DNA of 64,000 bases, taken from assembly GCA_947495795.1 (NCBI GenBank), contig CANMAI010000009.1, positions 1 to 64,000 on the forward strand, in the 5' to 3' direction. The notes under the pieces are model-generated. The model was not told where the DNA came from. It was given only the letters and a program-made list of their open reading frames with translations, and did not search any database. Source of the stretch: an uncultured Paracoccaceae bacterium (lineage in GTDB: Bacteria > Pseudomonadota > Alphaproteobacteria > Rhodobacterales > Rhodobacteraceae). Positions 1 through 8,890 of the stretch are shown in pieces. Made by a program: the position numbers and the translations under genes. Numbering within the stretch: position 1 is the stretch's first letter; each line of letters begins with the position of its first letter.

Positions 1-252
1 CTGACGAAGGAAGAGGGCGGGCGCCACACGCCGTTCTTTGCGAACTACCGTCCGCAGTTCTACTTCCGGACAACGGATGTGACGGGCACGGTGGAGCTGC
101 CGGAAGGCACGGAAATGGTGATGCCGGGCGACAACCTGAAGTTCAACGTGGAGCTGATCGCGCCGATCGCGATGGAAGAAAAACTCCGCTTCGCCATCCG
201 CGAAGGCGGCCGCACCGTCGGTGCAGGCGTCGTCTCCAAAATACACGAGTAA
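1..252 (+). CDS. tuf: Elongation factor Tu, C-terminal part (5' end outside window)
   Basis: The first 83 codons read in frame from base 1 to a TAA at 250-252 and match domain III of EF-Tu, with the segments [27 protein letters not shown] and [15 protein letters not shown]-Tu is the GTPase that delivers aminoacyl-tRNA to the ribosome; the GTP-binding domain lies outside the window. A strong terminator follows directly, so this copy is the last gene of its transcript. No ribosomal protein gene follows, so it is probably not the S10-operon copy; a second tuf elsewhere is likely (inference). Confidence 0.97.
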   Translation: MTKEEGGRHTPFFANYRPQFYFRTTDVTGTVELPEGTEMVMPGDNLKFNVELIAPIAMEEKLRFAIREGGRTVGAGVVSKIHE

Positions 253-284
253 TTTTTCCGGGCTAGTGCCTTGAAATAAATGGA

Positions 285-314
285 AAAGCCCGCCCTTTGA
301 GGCGGGCTTTTTTT
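285..314 (+). terminator. Rho-independent terminator of tuf
   Basis: A perfect 10-bp stem (285-294 with 301-310), AAAGCCCGCC over a 6-nt loop, is followed by a run of T up to 314. It lies 32 nt after the tuf stop codon. Confidence 0.93.
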
Positions 315-429
315 GTGTCGGGCCTCGGACAAAGCGATGTGCACCGGTTTTCTCTTTGGAACAAAATGCCGCAGGGGCGCATTTCTCCTTCAAGGCTGCA
401 TTTGGCAGCCATCAAACAAGGAGATCATG

Positions 430-2076
430 ATGTCTGGCTCATCGCTTTCATCGCTTTTGCTGACTTCCATGCGCGGGAGCACAGCCGCGCTGCTGCTGAG
501 CGTTGGTGGCGCCGTTCTGCCGGGAAGTGCGATGGCACAGCAGGCCGAGATCAAAACGGAGCTTAGCGTTGCTGACAGGATCGGGCTTCTGAATGCTCTC
601 GGCATAGAGTTCTCGTGTAACTACCCTAAGTCGAAGGCCTGCTCCAACAGGATTGAAGCTGCCGCGCGTGACGCAATGGCGCAGAATGCCGGTGGTGAGG
701 AGAGTGCGGCCGAACGGGCCATTTTGGAGGCGTGGCTTCAGAGCGTTGAACAGGAAGCGGCAAACACGACTAATTCTGCCGCAGAGACAACTGTAGACGG
801 TGCCGGGGAAGGTGAGGCGACACTTGAGGCGGACAATACCGCTGGTGCGAGTGCTGGAGACAATGAAGAAAGCAACGACGGTGTAGAGGATCCAATCACA
901 TCCGGCTTGGAACTGCCGGTTATCGAAGGAACAGATAATGGCGAGGGTACAAGCGGAGTGGTTGGAAACGCTGATATCGAGCCCAAGACGATTGAGGTGG
1001 AAAGCGATGCAGAGGCAGAGCAATCCAGCGAAGGGAACAAGCCTTCGATGGCTGCGGCCAATGCGGAAGGTGGGGCTGGCAAGGTGACATCTGAGGTGAT
1101 TACAGAGGACAACTCGCGTTCGTCGAACGAGGAGGCTGCTGTAGCGGCTGAGGGCGCGACAGGGGACAACGATTCTGCCGAGCGGATGCTGAAAATCCTG
1201 GGAGCTGCAGGTGCAGGTATCATTCTCGGCGAGGTGCTGGGGAATGGCGATGCGGTCGTCTCGTCCGAAGGAGACCGTGTGGTTGTACGGCGGAATGGTG
1301 AGTTGATTGTCCGCAAGGATGAGAACGAATTGCTGCGTCGTCCTGGGTCTGAAGTGACAACCGAAGAATTTGCGGATGGCAGCACCCGGACGGTGGTGAC
1401 ACGCAAGAACGGCGCGAGGATCGTGACGATCCGCGATGGGAACGGCTATACTGTGCGACGCACGCGCATTCGCCCCGACGGCCGTGAGGTTGTGCTGTTT
1501 GATGATGCGGAGGCGGAACAGGAGATCAGCCGCGAGGAGCTGGACAGGATCGCCGTGGAGACTGAAAACTCTGTAGAGTTTCGCGATGGCATCGAAACCG
1601 CAGAACTGGCTGCGGCCCTGCGCCGGGAACAGGCCTTTGAGCGGCGTTACACGCTTCGCCAGATCCGCGAGACAGAGGAACTGCGCAACGCCGTGGCGCG
1701 TATTGATCTTGATGCGATCAACTTTGAAACAGGATCTGCTGCCATCACCCCGGATGAAGCGAGAGACCTTGGTGCGCTAGGCGTGGCGATCCGCGAGATG
1801 ATCGAGGAGCGACCGGGTGAGGTTTTCTTGATTGAGGGGCACACCGATGCCGTGGGATCGGATGTTTCAAATCTTTCACTCTCGGACCGGCGGGCGGAAG
1901 CCGTGGCGCTTGCTCTGACGGAGTATTTCGATGTGCCGCCGGAGAACCTTGTGGTGCAGGGATATGGTGAGCGTTTCCTGAAGGTGCGGACAGATGGCCC
2001 CGAGCGAGCGAACAGGCGTGCGACGGTTCGGCGCATTACGCCGCTTCTGACGGCCGCTGCCGGAAGCTCTCGCTGA
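430..2076 (+). CDS. OmpA-family outer membrane/peptidoglycan-associated protein
   Basis: A 548-residue exported protein. An N-terminal signal peptide ends near GSAMAQQ. A long Glu/Ala/Ser-rich acidic stretch (about residues 110-260), a short glycine-rich hydrophobic segment (GAAGAGIILGEVLG), and a charged region of short beta-like repeats follow. The C-terminal OmpA domain (about 425-540) has NFETGSAAI, EGHTDAVGSD, LSDRRAEAV and GYGER, the usual peptidoglycan-binding pattern, so it probably tethers the outer membrane to the wall. The ATG at 430 is preferred over the one at 427 because AAGGAG at 418-423 is then 6 nt away. The acidic linker is unusually long for this family; what it binds is unknown. 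Confidence 0.85.
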   Translation: MSGSSLSSLLLTSMRGSTAALLLSVGGAVLPGSAMAQQAEIKTELSVADRIGLLNALGIEFSCNYPKSKACSNRIEAAARDAMAQNAGGEESAAERAILEAWLQSVEQEAANTTNSAAETTVDGAGEGEATLEADNTAGASAGDNEESNDGVEDPITSGLELPVIEGTDNGEGTSGVVGNADIEPKTIEVESDAEAEQSSEGNKPSMAAANAEGGAGKVTSEVITEDNSRSSNEEAAVAAEGATGDNDSAERMLKILGAAGAGIILGEVLGNGDAVVSSEGDRVVVRRNGELIVRKDENELLRRPGSEVTTEEFADGSTRTVVTRKNGARIVTIRDGNGYTVRRTRIRPDGREVVLFDDAEAEQEISREELDRIAVETENSVEFRDGIETAELAAALRREQAFERRYTLRQIRETEELRNAVARIDLDAINFETGSAAITPDEARDLGALGVAIREMIEERPGEVFLIEGHTDAVGSDVSNLSLSDRRAEAVALALTEYFDVPPENLVVQGYGERFLKVRTDGPERANRRATVRRITPLLTAAAGSSR

Positions 2077-2108
2077 ACCACAGATGCCAAACGCAGGTAG
2101 ACTTAAAG

Positions 2109-2136
2109 GGCGGCCCAAATGGGGCCGTCTTTTTTT
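2109..2136 (+). terminator. Rho-independent terminator after the OmpA-family gene
   Basis: An 8-bp stem with one G-T pair (2109-2116 with 2122-2129) and a 5-nt loop is followed by seven T (2130-2136), 32 nt after the stop codon. Confidence 0.88.
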
Positions 2137-2222
2137 GCCATTTGTCTATGCGATGCACTCTGGAAGTTTTACGGCTGAGGACGGTGCGTTAACCTGCTGA
2201 TTGAAATTTTTGCGAGAGAACG

Positions 2223-3530
2223 ATGCGTTTGTTTGTTAGATTGACCGGTACAGTTGTCCTTTTGGGGGCGCTCTGTCTTTCCGCAGTATCCCTTTCCGCG
2301 CGGCCATTGCTGTCTTCTTCTGAGGAAAGTGCGGGACAATTGTGCTTGCGGGACGAGGACACTCCGGAGCGGATGCTGCTCTATTGCCGAGCGGCGCTGG
2401 CCGAAGAGGGGGCGACGGATGAGACACGATCAGAGTATCATCGCAATCTTGGATCGGCCGATCAGGATCTGGGGGATATAGAGGCTGCGACAGAGAGTTT
2501 TCTGGCTGCTGTGGATCTGGACCCGGGCAGTGTTGAGGCGCTGAATTTGCTGGCGTGGAATTACTGGGATCTGGACCGGGAACCGGAAGCTATGGTTTTG
2601 TTCCGCCGCTCCTCCCAGATGCGACCCACCGCCTCGGCTTACGGTGGTATGGCCAATATTTTGCGCCGGATTGAGCAGAGGCCCGAAGAAGCGCTTGAAA
2701 GTATCGAGATCGCATTGGCGCTTTTGCCGGATTACCGTTGGGGACTGCGGGAAAAGGGGTGGATCCTCTTTGATCTGGATCAGGATGAGGATGCACTCGC
2801 AACCTTTCAGGAAGCTGTATACGCGGATGGAGACAACGCATCTGCGCACTGGGGCATCATGACATATCATCAGCGAAAAGGTGATTACGAGACAGCGCTG
2901 CTCTCTGCCAACCGCACCATGGAGATCGCGCCGGAGGACGCTTTTTATCGCGCCCGCCGCGCTTTCATTCTGCGCCGCCTTGATCGTAACCAGCAAGCAA
3001 TACTCGACGCATCACGTGCGATCGAGCTGGATCCGCTGCGCTCCAACGGATACGCTCAGAAGGCCTTTGCCGAGATTGCGCTTGGCTACACGGCGCGCGC
3101 GCTCAGCACCTTTGAAGAGGCTGTGGAAGCCGGGGCGGGGGACAATTTTCTACTGTATTGGTATGCTGATCATCTGAGTGAGATGGGCCGGATGGAAGAG
3201 GCCATGTTGCAGATTGATGCGGCAATAGCGGAGCCAGACACAGATAGTGCTGACCAGACGCTGAAGGCCTATATTGCGCTGGAATTGGATAGGGATGAGA
3301 CAGCGCTGGAGGCTGCAGAAGCGGCCCTCGCAGAGGATGCAGAGGATGAATATGCGCTGTACTACAAGGCGGTTGCTGATCTGCGGATGGGCCGGGCTGA
3401 AGAGGCGATCGCCGGTTTTGATGCAGCCATGGCGGCTGATCTGCCGGAAAACTATGTGAGCAGATTTGTGGCTGAACTGGTGTTTGAAGGCAAGGTTGCG
3501 ACAGCGCTGAAGTTGCGTTTGAAATACTGA
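2223..3530 (+). CDS. Exported tetratricopeptide-repeat (TPR) protein
   Basis: 435 residues with a signal peptide (about 1-26, hydrophobic core VVLLGALCLSAVSL). Repeated 34-residue TPR helices cover most of the rest, seen as recurring A-E-D-A and W-G...G patterns such as AATESFLAAVDLDPGSVEAL and AILDASRAIELDP. TPR arrays are protein-binding scaffolds; location is probably periplasmic. The ATG at 2223 has only a weak purine stretch (GAGAGAA) upstream. It stands alone between the OmpA terminator and yaaA. No specific function can be named from the sequence. Confidence 0.82.
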   Translation: MRLFVRLTGTVVLLGALCLSAVSLSARPLLSSSEESAGQLCLRDEDTPERMLLYCRAALAEEGATDETRSEYHRNLGSADQDLGDIEAATESFLAAVDLDPGSVEALNLLAWNYWDLDREPEAMVLFRRSSQMRPTASAYGGMANILRRIEQRPEEALESIEIALALLPDYRWGLREKGWILFDLDQDEDALATFQEAVYADGDNASAHWGIMTYHQRKGDYETALLSANRTMEIAPEDAFYRARRAFILRRLDRNQQAILDASRAIELDPLRSNGYAQKAFAEIALGYTARALSTFEEAVEAGAGDNFLLYWYADHLSEMGRMEEAMLQIDAAIAEPDTDSADQTLKAYIALELDRDETALEAAEAALAEDAEDEYALYYKAVADLRMGRAEEAIAGFDAAMAADLPENYVSRFVAELVFEGKVATALKLRLKY

Positions 3531-3617
3531 TGACAATGATGCGGGTCACGCTTGGCGGCGGCGGGTGATTACCCTATATCTGGGAGAGAAACAGGTTTTT
3601 TCAGGAAGGTTCTCAAT

Positions 3618-4400
3618 ATGCTGTGTGTGATATCGCCAGCCAAGTCTCTTGATTTTACACCGGTAGATGCTGCGTTGAAACGTTCGGAGCCTATCTTTCT
3701 GGAAGATGCAGCGCAGCTTGCCAAGAGTGCAGGACGGCTTAGCCGGGCGCGGCTGAAAGCGCTGATGGAATTGTCCGACGATCTGGCTGCCCTGAACTAT
3801 GAGCGGTTCAAGGCGTTCGATGCAGAGCCTTCGGCGGAGAAGGTGAAGCAGGCGGCTTTGGCTTTCTCTGGAGACACATATACCGGGCTGGACTATGGAT
3901 CTCTGAACGCTGAGGCGATGGATTACGCGCAAGGCAATTTGCGCATTCTTTCCGGTCTTTATGGTGTGCTGCGGCCTATGGATGTGATCCAGCCCTACAG
4001 GCTGGAAATGGGGCGTAAGCTGAAGACAGGGCGGGCGGAGAGCCTTTATGAATACTGGGGCGAGCGTATTGCCAGTGCGGTGGATAGTGCGGCGAAGGAG
4101 GCAGGTGCTTCATTTATTCTGAATGCGGCGAGCCAGGAGTATTTTCGGGCGACGCGAGAGGATGCTCTTAAAACGCCGGTGATCACGCCGGTGTTTCTGG
4201 ATGAGAAAAACGGTGCTGCGAAGACGATTGGCTTCTATGCCAAGCGTGCGCGGGGTGCAATTTCGCGCTTTGTGTTAGAGAACCGCATCAAGACCGTTGA
4301 GGAACTTGCCGGATTTGATTGGGACGGATACCGCTTTCAGCCGGGCGAGGGGGATGTGTTGCGGCCTGTTTTCCTGCGGGCAGAGCGGATGGCCGCCTGA
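3618..4400 (+). CDS. yaaA: Peroxide stress protein YaaA
   Basis: A 260-residue cytoplasmic protein matching the YaaA/UPF0246 family over its usual length: the N-terminus MLCVISPAKSLDF, then TYTGLDY, LRILSGLYGVLRPMD, PYRLEMG and FILNAASQEYF. In E. coli the family limits free iron and DNA damage during hydrogen peroxide stress. The ATG at 3618 is chosen because AGGAAGG (3603-3609) lies 8 nt upstream and the protein then begins exactly at the family N-terminus; the reading frame is open further upstream without support. Confidence 0.95.
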   Translation: MLCVISPAKSLDFTPVDAALKRSEPIFLEDAAQLAKSAGRLSRARLKALMELSDDLAALNYERFKAFDAEPSAEKVKQAALAFSGDTYTGLDYGSLNAEAMDYAQGNLRILSGLYGVLRPMDVIQPYRLEMGRKLKTGRAESLYEYWGERIASAVDSAAKEAGASFILNAASQEYFRATREDALKTPVITPVFLDEKNGAAKTIGFYAKRARGAISRFVLENRIKTVEELAGFDWDGYRFQPGEGDVLRPVFLRAERMAA

Positions 4401-4495
4401 AGGTACTGAAGCTGGAAGCTTCTGACTTCGTACAGAGGGGGCGCCTTTCCGCTTGAACGGCGGCGCAGCTTGGCTTATGCCGCAACTCAGGTCTT

Positions 4496-4571
4496 AGGGG
4501 TATAGCTCAGTTGGTAGAGCATCGGTCTCCAAAACCGAGGGTCGTGGGTTCGAGTCCCCCTGCCCCTGCCA
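4496..4571 (+). tRNA. tRNA-Trp (anticodon CCA)
   Basis: A complete 76-nt cloverleaf with the 3' CCA encoded. The acceptor stem AGGGGTA pairs with TGCCCCT. The D arm is AGCTCAGTTGGTAGAGC, the anticodon stem TCGGT/ACCGA encloses CTCCAAA with anticodon CCA at 4529-4531, and the T arm has GGTTCGAGTCC. In many alphaproteobacteria this tRNA sits between tuf and secE-nusG; here neither secE nor nusG follows. Confidence 0.97.
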
Positions 4572-4785
4572 AGACCATTTGGGAAATCGGGCGAATTGGT
4601 GATTGCTGTCTTCAGTAGCAGAGGCGATCCAAGGCCGTGTGGTGAGCGATTTTCAGCAAATTATATGTCTTCCACGGGACTCACAGCCGAAATTTTTGAT
4701 CTCTTGCCACAGAACCGTTGGCAATTGGCCACATTTCAAGCTTCTTAAGCACGCACCACAACTCAAAAAGATTGGAGTGTGTCCT

Positions 4786-5619
4786 GTGAAGCGTCTTTTT
4801 CTCCTTTGTCTGCTTTTTGGCTTGGCCGCTTGCGAAGGGCCGGGAGAGTTGCCTTTCGCGGAACCTATTTCGGCGTCTTCGAGCGAGGTGTCTGATTGGT
4901 CGGTTGATGCTGTGCGTGTCTCGGTGCCCGACACGCTTTCCGTTTCCACCAATCCCAACGCGCGTTTTCCGAGTGATGACATCGTCTGGTGGGAAGATCC
5001 CGCAGGTGATCGGCGTGCCCAGGTCCGCTCCATCGTCAAGGCTGGTGTTGAGTGGGGCTCGCAATTGGGGGGGCGGCGACCGGTTGCAATTGATGTGCAG
5101 GTTATGAGATTTCATGCTGTCACGCCGCGAACGCGTGAGGTTGGCAGCAATTCCTGGCACGATATCACACTGGCTGTGAATGTACGTGACCTTCGCACTG
5201 GTACGCTGCTTGCCAAGGGCTTGTTGGAGCCGGACCTTGATGCGCTGCACGGCGCAGCCGCGGAGGCGGCGGTTGCGCGCGGGGCTACGCAGCGTGCCCG
5301 CATAACGCAGCAGATCGCTGGCGTAACACAGAAATGGCTTACATCAACCGGAGCGAAGGTTACTGGCAAGCGGGTGGCCGTGACACCGCGCCGGACACAG
5401 CGTTCGCGGCCCCGCCGAACCACGCCCGTGCGGACTGCCGCACCAGCGGTTGTTCCGGGTTCTGCCACAGGTTCCGCAGCGGTTCAGGCCCAGGTTTCGA
5501 CCAATGCAACGGCTGCTCCCGCAGATGTGTCTGTGAATGTGGCGGTTTCGCTTGAGGGCAACGATACAGGTGCGTGCGGGGCGGGCAGAGTGCCCAACCC
5601 GGATGGCACATGCCCTTGA
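4786..5619 (+). CDS. Putative lipoprotein, Rhodobacterales DUF6778-like
   Basis: 277 residues starting at a GTG (4786) with TTGGAG 8 nt upstream. The N-terminus VKRLFLLCLLFGLAAC is a lipoprotein signal ending in the lipobox LAAC. A globular part (about 30-190) with IVWWEDP and WHDITLAVNVRDL is followed by a basic Arg/Thr-rich region, then a low-complexity Ala/Thr/Val tail ending in a Cys pair (GACGAGRVPNPDGTC). It resembles a conserved but uncharacterised lipoprotein family; the family name is from memory. The frame extends 183 nt further upstream, but only this start gives a lipoprotein signal. The 214 nt between the tRNA and this start show nothing recognisable. Confidence 0.8.
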   Translation: MKRLFLLCLLFGLAACEGPGELPFAEPISASSSEVSDWSVDAVRVSVPDTLSVSTNPNARFPSDDIVWWEDPAGDRRAQVRSIVKAGVEWGSQLGGRRPVAIDVQVMRFHAVTPRTREVGSNSWHDITLAVNVRDLRTGTLLAKGLLEPDLDALHGAAAEAAVARGATQRARITQQIAGVTQKWLTSTGAKVTGKRVAVTPRRTQRSRPRRTTPVRTAAPAVVPGSATGSAAVQAQVSTNATAAPADVSVNVAVSLEGNDTGACGAGRVPNPDGTCP

Positions 5620-5670
5620 AGGCAGCTGCCTGATCGGTCATCCTCCTCCCAGGTTCGGGGAGGGGGAGCG

Positions 5671-6054
5671 ATGAAAAAAGTTGCAGATATGGTTGCGGAC
5701 GCGAAGTCGGCAATTCGAGAAATTCCGGCCGCCGAGGCTCTGGCGTATCAGGATGATCCGGACGTGGTGATTGTGGATCTTCGGGACGTGCGGGAGCGGC
5801 AGAGGGAAGGCTACATTCCAGGCAGTTTTCACTGTCCGCGTGGAATGGCTGAATTCTGGGTCGACCCTGAAAGCCCTTATTTCAAGCCCGCCTTCGGGGA
5901 AGACAAGCTCTTCCTCTTCCATTGCGCATCAGGATGGCGCTCCGCCCTTACCACTGCGACATTGCAGGAAATGGGGTTGCCGCGGGTTGCCCATATCTCC
6001 GATGGCTTCAAAGGCTGGGTCGCAACAGGCGGGCCGGTGGAGAAGAAGGGGTAG
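5671..6054 (+). CDS. Single-domain rhodanese-like sulfurtransferase
   Basis: A 127-residue cytoplasmic rhodanese domain: VVIVDLRDVRER, GYIPGSFHCPRG and the active-site loop HCASGWRS with the catalytic cysteine present. The six-residue loop size is that of sulfurtransferases rather than Cdc25-like phosphatases. It carries sulfane sulfur as a cysteine persulfide; the acceptor is not evident. A purine-rich stretch just before 5671 provides the ribosome binding site. It is convergent with topA. Confidence 0.9.
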   Translation: MKKVADMVADAKSAIREIPAAEALAYQDDPDVVIVDLRDVRERQREGYIPGSFHCPRGMAEFWVDPESPYFKPAFGEDKLFLFHCASGWRSALTTATLQEMGLPRVAHISDGFKGWVATGGPVEKKG

Positions 6055-6072
6055 CGAAATCCCAAAAGTCAA

Positions 6073-6089
6073 AGTCGGATTGTCCGGCT
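6073..6089 (-). terminator. Possible weak terminator between topA and the rhodanese gene
   Basis: A 7-bp stem with one G-T pair (6073-6079 with 6083-6089, 3-nt loop) lies between two convergent genes. Read on the minus strand it is followed by TTTGACTTTT, an interrupted T run, 7 nt past the topA stop. Confidence 0.35.
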
Positions 6090-6095
6090 GTCGCT

Positions 6096-8810
6096 TTATG
6101 CCTCTGCGGCCTTTGCCTTAGGTTTTTTGGCTGCTGCTTTCTTCTTGGCGGGCTTTTTTATTGTTTTCTTTTTTGTTGTTTTCTTCTTTGCTGGCGCTTT
6201 TGCAGCGATCAGTTCCAGTGCCTGCTCCAGCGTCACCGTTTCCGGTTCCATTTCCTTGGGCAGCGTAGCGTTGATCTTTTCCCACTTCACGTAAGGTCCG
6301 TAGCGCCCGTTCATCACATTGATGGGGCCGCCATCCGGGTGATCGCCGAGGGTTTTGAGCGGTTCGGCCGGAGTACCGCGGCCGCGGCCGCCGCCTGCCA
6401 CTTTCTGAGCGATCAGTTCCATCGCACGGTTCATACCGATGGTATAGACCTCTGCGGGATCCTTGATATTGGCGTAGACTTTCGTTTCTTTCTTCTCACC
6501 TTCCGCAGGCGGTTTGACCCAGACAACGAACGGGCCGAAGCGGCCTATTGCAGCTTCCACTACGCCGCCTTCGGGATGATCTCCCACCTTGCGGGGAAGG
6601 GAAAGAAGCTGAAGCGCGCGGGGGAGTTCGACGGTTGAGAGATCTTCTCCCTTAGGGATGCTGGCCCGTTTGGGTTTGGGAACTTCTTCGGTGACATCAC
6701 CTTGCTGGACATAGGGACCAAAGCGCCCTGTGCGGAGTGTGATGGTTTCGCCTTCATCATTGAGGCCGAGGACTTTGCCATCAGGCCCAGCGATATCGCC
6801 GCCTTCAAGCTCGCCAGAGAGGGGGCGGGTATAGCGGCATTCAGGGTAGTTGCCGCAGCCGATGAACGCGCCGCCGGAGCGGGCCGTTTTGATGGAGAGA
6901 AGACCGTTGCCACAGGTTTTGCAGATACGGGGATCGACGCCTTCCTCCTCCACCGGGAAGACATGGGGGGCGAGGACTTCGTTGATCTTTTCCAAAACTT
7001 CGGTGATGCGAAGATCGGCAGTTTCATCGAGGGAAGCACGAAAATCTGTCCAGAAGCGGCCGAGGAGGTTTTTCCACTCCATATCGCCAGAGGTGATGCG
7101 ATCGAGATCGGCCTCCAGTTCGGCCGTGAAATCGTAGCCTACATACTTGCGGAAGTAGTTTTCCAGAAATGCAGTGACGAGACGGCCCTTATCTTCCGGT
7201 ATGAGGCGGTTTTGCTCTTTGCGAACGTAATCCCGCTCCTGGATCACGGAAACAATAGAGGCGTAGGTGGAAGGGCGGCCGATACCGAGCTCTTCCATCC
7301 GTTTGACTAGCGTGGCCTCGGTGTAGCGGGGGGGCGGCTGAGTGAAAGACTGCTGACCGAGGACAGAGCCATCGGCGCCGAGAATTGCGTTGGGTTCGCG
7401 CTGGAGATCGCTCGGCGCCTCCACCACGGCATCGGGTGTGAGCTTGGCGAAGGCTTCGGCGAGGCCTCTGGCAGCCTTTTTCGTAGGCTCACCTTGTGTG
7501 ATCTGGGGGAGGCGCTTGTCGTCCTCATCGTCACCTGTATCGTCGCGGCCTTCCTCGTAGACCCGAAGAAAGCCGTCAAATTTGATCACCTGGCCGGTGG
7601 CGCGAAGCGTGATCTGGCCATCATCGGAAGTAACGTCTACCGTCGTACGCTCCAGCCTCGCGGCCGCCATCTGGCTGGCCAGCGTGCGCTTCCAGATGAG
7701 ATCGTAGAGCTTGCATTGATCCGGCTCCAACCTCGCTAGCTGATCGGTGGCCTGTGCCATATCCGTCGGGCGGATGCACTCATGGGCTTCCTGTGCATTC
7801 TTGGCCTTGTTTTTATACATGCGAGGTGAGCCTGGTACATATTCCTCACCGTAGCGGGCCTTGATGGCATCGCGTGCGGCCATCACGGCTTCGGGCGCCA
7901 TATCGATGCCGTCTGTTCGCATGTAAGTGATGTAGCCCGCCTCGTAGAGACGTTGGGCTGTACTCATCGTCTGCCGTGCGCCGAAGCCGAACTTGCGGCT
8001 GGCCTCTTGTTGGAGTGTCGAGGTCATGAAGGGGGCAGACGGGTTGCGGGAGGCTGGTTTGGCCTCGACACTCGCCACGGTAAGATTGCGACTGGCAACC
8101 GCCGTGACTGCTAGTTCTGCTGCCTCGACCGTGGGAATATCAAACTTTTCAAGCTTCTTCCCGGCGAGATGTGTGAGGCGCGCCTCGAACTGCTTGCCGC
8201 GAGGGGTTTCCAGCATCGCACGGACACCCCAGAACTCCTGCGGGCGAAAGGCCTCGATCTCCATCTCGCGCTCTACGATCAGGCGGAGGGCGACGGATTG
8301 CACGCGGCCTGCCGACTTGGCACCCGGCAGTTTACGCCAGAGCACGGGTGAGAGATTGAAGCCCACGAGATAATCGAGCGCACGGCGAGCGAGATAAGCC
8401 TCGACCAGTTCCATATCGACCTGGCGCGGGTTTTTCATCGCTTCGGTTACGGCGGCTTTAGTGATCGCATTGAAGACAACACGCTCAACTTTCGTATCTT
8501 TCTTGATGGCGCGGCGCTTGGTGAGTGCTTCCTGCAAGTGCCATGAGATGGCTTCGCCCTCGCGGTCTGGATCGGTTGCGAGAATGAGCGTATCTTCGCC
8601 TTTCAGCGCATCCGCAATGGCGCGGACATGCTTTTGCGATGCGGAGGCAACCTCCCATTTCATGTCGAACTCGTTCTCAGTATCGACAGAGCCATCCTTT
8701 GGCGGAAGGTCGCGCACATGGCCGTATGAGGCGAGTACCGTGTAGTCGCTGCCGAGGTATTTGTTGATCGTCTTTGCCTTTGCAGGACTTTCAACAACAA
8801 CGACAGCCAT
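6096..8810 (-). CDS. topA: DNA topoisomerase I (type IA)
   Basis: 904 residues; relaxes negatively supercoiled DNA. The Toprim domain opens with VVVESPAKAKTI and has the acidic ATDPDREGE motif (79-87). The catalytic tyrosine is in YITYMRTDG (Tyr296). A CxxC...C zinc ribbon (CKTCGNG, GCGNYPEC) follows the catalytic core. Then come several C-terminal repeats with the GRFGPYV signature, and a Lys/Ala-rich tail of about 35 residues that should add DNA affinity. The ATG at 8810 is preceded by GAGGAG; a TTG one codon upstream is less likely. Full length for alphaproteobacterial TopA. Confidence 0.97.
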   Translation of the reverse strand: MAVVVVESPAKAKTINKYLGSDYTVLASYGHVRDLPPKDGSVDTENEFDMKWEVASASQKHVRAIADALKGEDTLILATDPDREGEAISWHLQEALTKRRAIKKDTKVERVVFNAITKAAVTEAMKNPRQVDMELVEAYLARRALDYLVGFNLSPVLWRKLPGAKSAGRVQSVALRLIVEREMEIEAFRPQEFWGVRAMLETPRGKQFEARLTHLAGKKLEKFDIPTVEAAELAVTAVASRNLTVASVEAKPASRNPSAPFMTSTLQQEASRKFGFGARQTMSTAQRLYEAGYITYMRTDGIDMAPEAVMAARDAIKARYGEEYVPGSPRMYKNKAKNAQEAHECIRPTDMAQATDQLARLEPDQCKLYDLIWKRTLASQMAAARLERTTVDVTSDDGQITLRATGQVIKFDGFLRVYEEGRDDTGDDEDDKRLPQITQGEPTKKAARGLAEAFAKLTPDAVVEAPSDLQREPNAILGADGSVLGQQSFTQPPPRYTEATLVKRMEELGIGRPSTYASIVSVIQERDYVRKEQNRLIPEDKGRLVTAFLENYFRKYVGYDFTAELEADLDRITSGDMEWKNLLGRFWTDFRASLDETADLRITEVLEKINEVLAPHVFPVEEEGVDPRICKTCGNGLLSIKTARSGGAFIGCGNYPECRYTRPLSGELEGGDIAGPDGKVLGLNDEGETITLRTGRFGPYVQQGDVTEEVPKPKRASIPKGEDLSTVELPRALQLLSLPRKVGDHPEGGVVEAAIGRFGPFVVWVKPPAEGEKKETKVYANIKDPAEVYTIGMNRAMELIAQKVAGGGRGRGTPAEPLKTLGDHPDGGPINVMNGRYGPYVKWEKINATLPKEMEPETVTLEQALELIAAKAPAKKKTTKKKTIKKPAKKKAAAKKPKAKAAEA

Positions 8811-8890
8811 CAATTGCGCTCCTCATATATGCACGTTCAATTGGCCGGGAACTTGGTGTGCGTGTTGAGCAGTGTCAAGGCGGCTTGATG

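Noticed and set aside
738-1406. A 222-codon minus-strand frame within the OmpA-family gene
   Set aside because: Ser/Pro-rich mirror of the acidic linker in the opposite strand; no start signal or homology.
5922-6638. A 238-codon plus-strand frame over the topA 3' end
   Set aside because: Cys/Phe-rich stretch is the antisense of the Lys/Ala-rich TopA tail.
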